Positions 1 through 7,114 of a DNA stretch of 64,000 bases are shown here, piece by piece (the first letter of the stretch is position 1; every line of letters begins with the position of its first letter). The position numbers were made by a program, and so were the translations under genes. The stretch is from positions 1 to 64,000 of the forward strand of contig JBNKRJ010000118.1 in the NCBI GenBank assembly GCA_050296515.1. Direction: 5' to 3'. The notes under the pieces are model-generated. The model was not told the DNA's origin, searched no databases, and saw only the letters and a list, made by a program, of their open reading frames with translations. Source of the stretch: NBLH01 sp050296515. Its GTDB lineage: Bacteria > Bacteroidota > Bacteroidia > Bacteroidales > NBLH01.

Positions 1-460
1 TGTATTAATAAATTATCGAAAATAACCTATTAATATACTGATAATCAGGCACATAATAAAATTTTTAATCGATTAAATTATTGATAATCAGTAATTTATA
101 TTGATTTTACATAATATATTTAACACTTAATTCGCATTAATAGTTGTCGGTTATAGTTTGCTTATCATATGGTTTTAGGCTTAACCATTGTTTTATATAA
201 ATGCGTCTTTTCAGTTCTTTCATATTCAGTTATAAATCTTTTTTAGTATAATATATCTTGATCCAAGGCTCCAAAGTTACCATTTCATGAACCAATTTTA
301 AAAAAAATTGCTCAAATCATCGAATACATTATTTTCTTCATTCATATTTGTACAAAATATGCTACTTCCCATCCAGACTCCTGGTTTGGGAACCGGGTGA
401 TGATGTATGGTATTTATTTTGGAATTTTTCAGGCAGTGGTTTGGTTCTTATTTTATCGGA
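1..460. other. AT-rich stretch without a recognisable gene
   Basis: No open reading frame of convincing length is visible on either strand and stop codons are dense in all frames. The first 130 bases are extremely AT-rich with short A/T palindromes. I see no RNA gene, repeat unit or promoter that I can support. Confidence 0.5.
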
Positions 461-844
461 TTAGTCCTCATACCTCCTTGGAAAATATATCTTCTTGCCG
501 CAATGGATGCATATTTGTTTTAATGCATTGATGGGATTGGTTTCACCACATCTTTTGCAAACAATGCCATATTTTCCGCAATCAAAACAATAACAACAAG
601 TCCCTTCTTTTCTAATTCGTAGTTTTACCATTATTTGGTGCCAGGTGGGAAAGTATATAGTTTCAATATAGCTTTCGGAGTAGCGACGACCTAAAAAACT
701 AACCTCTGTATATCCGGGAACCCTTATATAAAACCTATACGAGCGTGGAGGAATTACATAGCTAAGCCCCTTATGTGAATTACAATTCCAGCAAGTGGAA
801 TGGATAATTTCTTCGTCTAGGACTTTCCAGTTTTTTCGTTGCAT
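461..844 (-). CDS. Small cysteine-rich putative zinc-ribbon protein
   Basis: The 127-residue product is not one I recognise. It has four Cys pairs: C18/C21, a C83-C84-C86-C89 cluster, C96/C99 (C-K-R-C-G) and C112/C115 (C-I-H-C-G-K-K). This spacing is typical of zinc ribbons, so metal binding is a reasonable inference. The middle (about residues 30-80) is rich in Tyr and Arg. There is no signal peptide or membrane segment. The gene stands alone, about 440 bases from the restriction gene on the same strand, in AT-rich accessory DNA. A nucleic-acid-binding or protein-binding role would be typical of zinc ribbons but nothing here proves it. Confidence 0.55.
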   Translation of the reverse strand: MQRKNWKVLDEEIIHSTCWNCNSHKGLSYVIPPRSYRFYIRVPGYTEVSFLGRRYSESYIETIYFPTWHQIMVKLRIRKEGTCCYCFDCGKYGIVCKRCGETNPINALKQICIHCGKKIYFPRRYED

Positions 845-1283
845 TGTGTATTTATCAAATGCTTGTATTTATATCTTAATTTTTGAATAGTCCCATGTTA
901 ATCGAAGCCAGACGCTTCGATTTTTTATTCTTTTGGCCTGTGGTCATTTTCCATTAACCTACTTTATATTTTACCACAGACAAGATGCCTTTTAATAGAG
1001 CGACATAGTGGAACGCTAGGCCGAGCAGGGTGGCTAACGGATTGGTACATGAAACGTTTAGCATTTCAAAGCAATTTCCTATAAAACCGTGGCAACATTT
1101 ATAAAATGTACTGACGTTAAAATTAGCACTTTCCGCCCAATGTTTTATATACCGTGTTTTCGTGCTTTATTAGCTGCTATCTTTCTGCGTGTTTTGGAGG
1201 CCATACTCTTTGACAAGTTTTGGTCTGTGCGCTGGCTTTTTAGAGCGACTTGACAATGAGTATGGATGCGAAGGGTTGGCATA
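845..1283. other. Gene-free stretch between the Cys-rich gene and the restriction gene
   Basis: Apart from the hairpin terminator near its left end, no coding potential stands out. A plus-strand frame from about 1189 runs antisense to the restriction gene and I regard it as a shadow. I found no mobile-element ends. Confidence 0.4.
900..926 (+). terminator. Hairpin with T-tract
   Basis: AATCGAAGC (900-908) and GCTTCGATT (914-922) form a perfect 9-bp stem around a 5-nt loop, followed by six T on the plus strand. This has the shape of an intrinsic terminator reading rightwards. No plus-strand gene precedes it, so it may end an unseen transcript or be a remnant. Confidence 0.45.
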
Positions 1284-2219
1284 TTATCTCGGCCCTAAAA
1301 ATCTATCCCCGTTAAAATGTATCATATGTTCGGGAAATTCCATAATCCAAACTTCGGTATCCCATGCAATTTCAGCAGTATGTTTTTTAAACTCTGAAAA
1401 ATCAGGAAAAGCTGAAACATATATCTTACCAGCCTTACAACCTTTCAAAAAGTCCTCTAATTCTACAATCCGTTTTGGCGACATCGATCCATGTGAAGTA
1501 ACAGCTTCAATTAAATACAGCCAATTTTTCTTTTCGTCATAAATTACAATGTCAGGTAATTTGCTGTGTTCGGTAATCGGTATTCCAATTCTTTCAAGAG
1601 TTTCCTTGTCTATGTGTAAATCCTTATTCTCCGTGTCTCCAACATAAAGTAAGGTTGAACCTTGAGCAAATCGTGAGGCAAACTCTTCAACCACGGCAGC
1701 CTGAACCTCATTGTGCTTGCCTGGTGATAACATTAAAACTCTACCATCTGAAAGTTTTAGCGGAACTCTTGACATCTCACGATCTTTGCTGTATTTCTCC
1801 TTTAATGCTCCAATTTTAGAAGTAAAGTTTTCTAATGCTTTTTTCCAATTCCTTGTTCTGTAAGTTCTTATCGTTTCAAGAGCAATCTCAGAAATTGCAT
1901 AATGTGTACGAGGGCTATTCACTGGCAAATCAGGAATATCAGGATTATAATCAGCAATCCCTGCTTGTACAAATTGATGTAGAACTTGTCTCCTAAAGGT
2001 TTCTCTGGTATTTGGAGCATATTCTTTTTGATAATTCTCAGAAATAAAATTCATTATTCCTTTTGAAACACCGTGACTTTGTCTAAAAGCTTTAGACCAT
2101 TTATCGTTTTCTTTGATATTGCATAAAGCAAGTAATGTGTAACCAGAAATTTCATTTTGTTGAGCATCAGGCAATCCCAACTCTCGCAAAATTACCTGTG
2201 CTTCTTGTATTTTTGACAT
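1284..2219 (-). CDS. Type II restriction endonuclease, BsuBI/PstI family
   Basis: This 311-residue protein matches the BsuBI/PstI restriction endonuclease family in length (PstI and BsuBI are just over 310) and in its C-terminal half. Diagnostic segments are L-L-Y-V-G-D-T (190-196) and the catalytic-type stretch from P222-D223 through E238-A-V-T-S-H-G, then the R250-x-x-E-L-E region. The family cleaves at CTGCAG; that specificity is inferred from family, not shown. The N-terminal part (about 1-120) resembles the helical N-domain of the family. It lies directly downstream of its methyltransferase, whose 3' end overlaps this start by 53 nt, implying translational coupling so that nuclease is made after methylase. 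The first ATG at 2219 is the only good start. Confidence 0.9.
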   Translation of the reverse strand: MSKIQEAQVILRELGLPDAQQNEISGYTLLALCNIKENDKWSKAFRQSHGVSKGIMNFISENYQKEYAPNTRETFRRQVLHQFVQAGIADYNPDIPDLPVNSPRTHYAISEIALETIRTYRTRNWKKALENFTSKIGALKEKYSKDREMSRVPLKLSDGRVLMLSPGKHNEVQAAVVEEFASRFAQGSTLLYVGDTENKDLHIDKETLERIGIPITEHSKLPDIVIYDEKKNWLYLIEAVTSHGSMSPKRIVELEDFLKGCKAGKIYVSAFPDFSEFKKHTAEIAWDTEVWIMEFPEHMIHFNGDRFLGPR

Positions 2220-3765
2220 AAGATTTTTCTAAAAGGACTTCATTAACAATTGTATCAATATCCTGTTTTACGGGATTATTAAACTCTTTTATTTTACTGC
2301 CAATTAAAATTATATCATCTAATGGCGGCATTTTAATTTGTTTTAATTCGGTAGCACCAACCTGAGTATTGCCATTAAAAGTCCTGAAATATGTATCAAA
2401 CAAACTACTACTGTAAAGTGCAGAAATTCCCCAGATTTCATTTTCCAATAAATCTCCGTTTGGACGATGAATATAATTTAAATGGTTCTCAAAACCAACC
2501 ATTTCAGTTTCGAAATTTGCTGAGAAGAATGGACAACAAACCAACCTGCTTTTATCATCTTTCGAACTAAATCGGCGAAGTAAAACATAGTTTTTATTTT
2601 TGAGCAGAACTTTTCTTGATTCCTCAGAATTAACTATAAAGCCTGGTTTTTTTCCTTTTTGAAGTGGATACACAAATTCCATTTCTTTAATGTTGTGTAA
2701 CCAAATCAATGGAGAAAGTGAACCATTTATTACACCTTCCGCTTTCAAAAATTCAGTACACCGAAAAGCAACTACAGGGCCTGTAGATATTTGAATATTA
2801 AAATCATTCAGTGTGTTTTGCCATTTCTTAAAGATTTCAATTGTGCTTGTTTCATTATCGTTTGAAGGAATAAACAAAACTTTATCTTTTGATTTTAAGT
2901 CTATTAATGAATTGGTTTTAAATACTTTTTCTGTGGGATTATTCAAACCCTTATTACATTCAGAAACAGTAATTTTTATTTCCGAACTTGTTTGTTTTGT
3001 TGCGCGAAGAATAATATTTTCTTGAAGAACATTGTCATTCTTAAACATTTTATTTCGGGATTCAAAGATGTGTATGTTTGAGATACTTACATCGCTAAAG
3101 AAAGATTTTCTAAAAGCTTTAAAATAATTTCCTGCAGCAAAACTTCTTGGGGTTATAAAAATTAACTCTCCGTCTTGTTTCAGTAATTTGGCTGCAACAC
3201 CCATAAACAATGAATAAATATTTGGTTGTCCATATACTAATTCTTTTGCTGCAACCGCTCTTTTATCTGTTTTAGAGATTTTAAAATATGGTGGATTAGA
3301 AATTATGTAATCGAACTGTTTTATTTTTTCAAATCCAAACAAAGTTGATACATTGAATACTTTTGAATTTTCAAGTACAAAATCAGTTTGATTAATTTGG
3401 TATTTTAATTGAATATTTCTCTCTGTCAGCCATAAAGCCAAAAAATTAATTACTTTTTGAGTAACCAATAAAACATTTTCATCAGTCTCGAATAACGATA
3501 ATTCAATTTCAGTTATATCCGATTTTTGAATCAGTTTTTCGATTAATGAACAAGTCAAAATTCCTGTTCCACAACCAGGGTCAAGAATTGAAATTTTATT
3601 TGATTTAGGATTGGCCAAATTTCCCATGAAATCAGCAATTTGTTTAGGAGTAAAGAATTGTCCGTTATCCTTTTTATGTTTGTCAGATGTAGAGCATGCG
3701 TATTCAAGTCCGATAAACTCAGCAAATTCAGATGGTGCTTTATATTTTTCTTTTAACTCTATCAT
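2167..3765 (-). CDS. Adenine-N6 DNA methyltransferase of the BsuBI/PstI-type system
   Basis: The protein (532 residues from the chosen start) carries the SAM-binding motif D-P-G-C-G-T-G (residues 62-68) and the catalytic motif N-P-P-Y (157-160), in the order typical of gamma-type N6-adenine methyltransferases, and a Q-F-F-T-P motif (about 36-40) just before motif I. The large C-terminal part is the likely target-recognition domain. It protects the site cut by the partner nuclease. I place the start at 3765 rather than 18 codons upstream because a full promoter (TTTG, 20 nt, TACTTTTG) occupies 3770-3801 and would cut through the longer version. That promoter ends four bases before the ATG, so the mRNA is probably leaderless. 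The 3' end overlaps the nuclease gene. Confidence 0.92.
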   Translation of the reverse strand: MIELKEKYKAPSEFAEFIGLEYACSTSDKHKKDNGQFFTPKQIADFMGNLANPKSNKISILDPGCGTGILTCSLIEKLIQKSDITEIELSLFETDENVLLVTQKVINFLALWLTERNIQLKYQINQTDFVLENSKVFNVSTLFGFEKIKQFDYIISNPPYFKISKTDKRAVAAKELVYGQPNIYSLFMGVAAKLLKQDGELIFITPRSFAAGNYFKAFRKSFFSDVSISNIHIFESRNKMFKNDNVLQENIILRATKQTSSEIKITVSECNKGLNNPTEKVFKTNSLIDLKSKDKVLFIPSNDNETSTIEIFKKWQNTLNDFNIQISTGPVVAFRCTEFLKAEGVINGSLSPLIWLHNIKEMEFVYPLQKGKKPGFIVNSEESRKVLLKNKNYVLLRRFSSKDDKSRLVCCPFFSANFETEMVGFENHLNYIHRPNGDLLENEIWGISALYSSSLFDTYFRTFNGNTQVGATELKQIKMPPLDDIILIGSKIKEFNNPVKQDIDTIVNEVLLEKSYVKNTRSTGNFARVGIA

Positions 3766-3769
3766 TATA

Positions 3770-3801
3770 CAAAAGTAATCAATATTGGGTGCGTTGGCAA
3801 A
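3770..3801 (-). promoter_or_regulatory. Promoter of the restriction-modification operon
   Basis: On the minus strand TTTG (3798-3801) is followed after exactly 20 nt by TACTTTTG (3770-3777), matching the Bacteroidota -33/-7 consensus TTTG and TAnnTTTG. Only four bases separate it from the ATG at 3765, so transcription should begin at or next to the start codon. Confidence 0.7.
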
Positions 3802-3897
3802 AATTTGGCTCTTTTGCAAGCTGAAGCATCAGATTGTGGATTGGAGCTTACAAATATGCGTCGGCATGTCGCTCTTAGCTCGAAACACAACAATTAA

Positions 3898-3919
3898 ATA
3901 AAGTGCATTTGCACTTTAT
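3898..3919. promoter_or_regulatory. 10-bp perfect inverted repeat upstream of the methyltransferase promoter
   Basis: ATAAAGTGCA (3898-3907) and TGCACTTTAT (3910-3919) are perfect complements separated by TT. It may be a dimeric regulator site or a short hairpin. It sits about 100 bp upstream of the restriction-modification promoter, between that operon and the hydrolase lipoprotein gene. Confidence 0.4.
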
Positions 3920-4089
3920 CCCTTTTATATACTTCATTCTTTTTTTAATTCCTTAAATCTACAAACATTCCCCCACAAAAAAGAACAAATAACGATCAAA
4001 CATATTCCAATGTAGAATAAATTAAAAAAAGATGAGGCATGACCGAAAATCACACCCCAACCCTATCAGTTAGAATCCCCTCTTTTCTC

Positions 4090-5520
4090 TTATAATCCCT
4101 CCAAAACCTTCTTCCCATTCTCATTTTTAGGGTTTAGCTCCACCGACTTTTGGTAGTTTTCTTTGGCTTTTTCTTTGTTACCAAATGCCAATAAGGCCTC
4201 GCCCAAACTATCATAAACGTTCCACGATTCGGGATAGGCTTCAACATTCATCTCAAACAGCTTTATGGCAATTTCATACTCCTTTTTGTTTAAATAGGAA
4301 TAGCCTAAACTATTCATTCCCCCTTCGGAGAATAGCTTTTTGCCTTCGTTGCTTTCTTTAAAGTGCTGATAAAATTGCTGTGCCTCTTCAATACCTTTGT
4401 CATTAATAATTGCAAAAAAACGGGCCTCGTTTTTTATCAACTCTTCCTGCGGGGCGATTATTTTATCTACATGTTCCTGCCAGTTAGCCACGTCTTGCTG
4501 AGCAACGGGTTTTAGCGATTTTACAAACTCTTTAAGTGTAGAAAAAAACAATTCGGTTTCTTCGCTAAAAATGGTATGACCGGCCTTTTTAAATACCACA
4601 AACCGGGCATTAGGATGGTTTTCCTTTAAAACCAGCTTTTTGTTTTCATTCCAGGTCAAATCCCATTCACCTTCGCAAAGCAATGTGGGGATGGGACAAT
4701 TATCAAATACATGCCTGAAATTATAAGCCACCATGCTTCTGTTCACTGTACTGTTAAAACCTTTATCGTTAACCCACTCGTAATAGGCTACCCGCAAGAT
4801 CTCTTCTTTTGTGGGTTTATAGAAGTTTTGTCGTTTCCAGTCCCCGTTCAGCTCTTTATTATAAAGACGTTGAGTCATTGTGAGTTCACCTTTTGAATAC
4901 AGTTCATTAATTTCGTCAATTTTTTTCGCTTCGTCCCCGCTGATATAGTCGTATTGCCTTGTTCCGTTAAACCTTTCATCATTCAGCACAGGCGATGCGC
5001 CAATCAAAGTCATTCCCAAAACATTATCAGGGTGCAAGGCAGTATAAAACTGTGCCAAAGCCCCGCCATAGGAATAGCCACACACAATCCATTTTTCAAT
5101 ACCGAGTTTTTCCCTCAATTTATCTAAATCCTCAACTGCCTGCTTAAAGGTGTAACCATCTTCCTTATTAAAATCAGATTGACCACAGCCTCTTTGATCA
5201 TAATAAACAATTTTGCAAGCGTCTTTCATTTCCGAAAACCATGGATGAAAGCAATGATGCGTGCCGCCCGGTCCGCCATTTATTAACACCAGTGGAATGC
5301 CATCACCTTCAACCTCGCAATAAAGCTTACAATCGCCAATATCAATAAATTGTTTGTGCATGCCCAGTTCGTCACAAAGCATGGGCAAACTGTCGAATTG
5401 GTAATAAATGCTGTCTTCCACATGAGAAATACTGTCGAGAACCGATTCCCTTTTTGGTTCTTCCGTCTGGCAGGAATAACAGGCAAAAATGATTACCATC
5501 ATTAGAAATGTTGTTTTCAT
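4090..5520 (-). CDS. Lipoprotein: proline-iminopeptidase-like alpha/beta hydrolase fused to TPR repeats
   Basis: The 476-residue protein starts with a lipoprotein signal peptide (F-A-C-Y-S-C, Cys17 as the lipidated residue). Residues about 55-335 form an alpha/beta hydrolase of the S33 prolyl aminopeptidase type: oxyanion G-G-P-G-G (82-86), D-Q-R-G-C-G-Q-S (108-115), nucleophile S150 in G-Y-S-Y-G-G, and D287 and H315 as the rest of a triad. Residues about 400-476 form two TPR-like repeats, the last with A-I-K-L-F-E and Y-Q-K-S-V-E-L-N-P signatures. It is probably anchored on the periplasmic side or outer membrane and cleaves peptides or esters; the substrate is unknown. The gene is monocistronic, with no neighbour in its direction nearby. 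Confidence 0.8.
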   Translation of the reverse strand: MKTTFLMMVIIFACYSCQTEEPKRESVLDSISHVEDSIYYQFDSLPMLCDELGMHKQFIDIGDCKLYCEVEGDGIPLVLINGGPGGTHHCFHPWFSEMKDACKIVYYDQRGCGQSDFNKEDGYTFKQAVEDLDKLREKLGIEKWIVCGYSYGGALAQFYTALHPDNVLGMTLIGASPVLNDERFNGTRQYDYISGDEAKKIDEINELYSKGELTMTQRLYNKELNGDWKRQNFYKPTKEEILRVAYYEWVNDKGFNSTVNRSMVAYNFRHVFDNCPIPTLLCEGEWDLTWNENKKLVLKENHPNARFVVFKKAGHTIFSEETELFFSTLKEFVKSLKPVAQQDVANWQEHVDKIIAPQEELIKNEARFFAIINDKGIEEAQQFYQHFKESNEGKKLFSEGGMNSLGYSYLNKKEYEIAIKLFEMNVEAYPESWNVYDSLGEALLAFGNKEKAKENYQKSVELNPKNENGKKVLEGL

Positions 5521-5608
5521 GTTATGTATTTTAGGGTTATAATATATTAATGACGTAAAACAATTTAATATGTTGCAATGGTTTTGTTGTGTATTTCACC
5601 AAATTTTA

Positions 5609-5854
5609 TCAATTATAAAATTTATCATCATCCCAATTTGCCGGATTGTTTTTAATATATTGTTTTATACGGCGGTATTCCGCATCATTTCTAATCACAT
5701 GATCATGATAATTGGGTTGAAAAAAATGATTGTTTCTGTTGTATTTGGGGATATTCAATTGATGCCGCCCATTTATGACTCCAAAAACCGACCATCGATG
5801 CAGACAATTTGGTAATTGGTTTGAATAATATTTATTTTTGTAATAAGGGCACAA
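5609..5854 (-). pseudogene. C-terminal remnant of an IS200-like/REP-associated tyrosine transposase
   Basis: The last 40 residues of this 81-codon frame, from H-F-F-Q-P-N-Y-H-D-H-V-I-R-N through I-K-Q-Y-I-K-N-N-P-A-N-W, match the C-terminal signature of Y1 (IS200/REP-associated) transposases, including the presumed catalytic Tyr in N-Y-H-D-H-V-I-R. The upstream part of the domain, with the HUH motif, is absent, and the first half of the frame has little similarity. The fragment lies between two oppositely oriented genes, and the promoter of the AraC-type regulator is embedded in its 5' half. Confidence 0.6.
5808..5840 (+). promoter_or_regulatory. Promoter of the AraC-type regulator
   Basis: TTTG (5808-5811), 21 nt, then TATTTTTG (5833-5840) matches the Bacteroidota -33/-7 pattern, 24 nt before the start codon at 5865. 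It lies within the transposase remnant. Confidence 0.6.
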
Positions 5855-5864
5855 TCGAATTTTT

Positions 5865-7004
5865 ATGATAAACCAGAAATCAAATATTTATAACAAAAAA
5901 ATATTTAAAAGCTTTCTTAAAGATGGTCTTAACATAGCTATTTGCAGTGCAACGCTCGTATTATTTATTTCCATTTATTTTTTATCGCTTCGCAAAGACG
6001 ATTTAATCGTATATCCTGATTTAAAAAACTTTCAGCCTTTTTTTTACAACGATTCGGTTGACCATGGGCTAACGGAAATTACCTCCACTATTGTTTCGGA
6101 TAGTGTTACTGGTATGCAGTTTATTCTCAAAGATGGCTTTTTGCGCCCTTATGCAGGTATTGGATTCGAAAAACCGATGCAACAGGAATTTGATATATCG
6201 GCATATAACCGGGTAAAAGTGGTTTTAAGTGGTAAGCGGATACAGCCCATCTTTGTTTACCTGGTATTAAAAGATTCTAGTGTAAGTTTTGAAGGTAATG
6301 TTTTAGGATTCAGGCATTTTTGTCAATATATCGAAATCGATGAGCATAGGCGCGAGTTTAATTTAGAACGGAATAAATTTATTACTCCCGACTGGTGGTA
6401 CGATAAATACAACCTTTCGCCGGCTAATGAGGATCCACCACAATGGAAAAGAGCCTTTCTGTTGAATATTACCACAGGTTTAACTCAACTACAAAACCAG
6501 GAAAAATCGATATCGGTTTTTGAAATTAAACTATACCGCGATAATCGACAGGCCATTCTCCTGATGGTTTTGGCTCAATTAATAATTATGTGGGGTTTAT
6601 TATTCCGGCACTATTTAAGAACAAAACCCCGCACAAGATCAGTGACCATTAATTATCAGCCGGTTACCCTACAAAAAAAACCTGAACATAAACCCGATTT
6701 TTTCGATTTTATAAACCGGAATTTTCAAAATTCCGAACTGAGCTTGCAGATGATTGCTAAAAGCACGGGGATTAATCAACGTAAAATTGCTGAAACCATA
6801 TCAGAGCAGTTTAACTGCAATGTAAAAACTTATATAAACCAGATACGAATTAATGAGGCTCAGCGATTGCTAAAAGAATCCGGGCTGAATATAAGCGAAG
6901 TGGCGTATATGGTTGGTTTTAGCAGTCCCAGTAATTTCAACAGGGTGTTTAAAAATATGGTAGAAATGTCGCCATCGGAATATATGCAGCAAGCTCATAA
7001 TTAA
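5865..7004 (+). CDS. Membrane-anchored AraC-family transcriptional regulator
   Basis: The 379-residue protein has two membrane spans (about 21-41 and 228-246) that bracket a roughly 185-residue domain predicted to lie in the periplasm, followed by a cytoplasmic AraC-type double helix-turn-helix (about 278-376). The C-terminal motif I-S-E-V-A-Y-M-V-G-F-S-S-P-S-N-F-N-R-V-F is the classic second helix-turn-helix. This is a one-component transmembrane regulator: ligand sensed outside, DNA bound inside. It lies immediately before three glycoside-hydrolase genes, and a pair of 14-bp direct repeats with 21-bp spacing sits between it and the first of them, so control of that locus by plant or algal polysaccharide products is a strong inference. 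The ligand is unknown. Confidence 0.85.
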   Translation: MINQKSNIYNKKIFKSFLKDGLNIAICSATLVLFISIYFLSLRKDDLIVYPDLKNFQPFFYNDSVDHGLTEITSTIVSDSVTGMQFILKDGFLRPYAGIGFEKPMQQEFDISAYNRVKVVLSGKRIQPIFVYLVLKDSSVSFEGNVLGFRHFCQYIEIDEHRREFNLERNKFITPDWWYDKYNLSPANEDPPQWKRAFLLNITTGLTQLQNQEKSISVFEIKLYRDNRQAILLMVLAQLIIMWGLLFRHYLRTKPRTRSVTINYQPVTLQKKPEHKPDFFDFINRNFQNSELSLQMIAKSTGINQRKIAETISEQFNCNVKTYINQIRINEAQRLLKESGLNISEVAYMVGFSSPSNFNRVFKNMVEMSPSEYMQQAHN

Positions 7005-7011
7005 TGTATTA

Positions 7012-7046
7012 CATTTTTTGTAAATCAATTTTCATCTTTTGTAAAT
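7012..7046 (+). promoter_or_regulatory. Direct-repeat operator upstream of the GH5 gene
   Basis: CATTTTTTGTAAAT (7012-7025) and CATCTTTTGTAAAT (7033-7046) differ at one base and start 21 bp apart, two helical turns. Tandem sites on one DNA face are how AraC-type dimers usually bind. Position just after the regulator gene and about 70 bp before the GH5 start makes it the likely operator. Confidence 0.55.
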
Positions 7047-7114
7047 AGAAATTTTAACAATTAGCTGATCATTGTATAAAGAATGAAAACAATAATTTTA
7101 AAAATTACTGAAGA

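Noticed and set aside
1000..1180. Integron attC-like or insertion-end sequence
   Set aside because: A CTAACG-type motif is visible but no complementary arm or integrase was found.
1189..1542. Plus-strand open frame of 117 codons
   Set aside because: It lies antisense within the restriction endonuclease gene, which has clear family motifs; no independent support.
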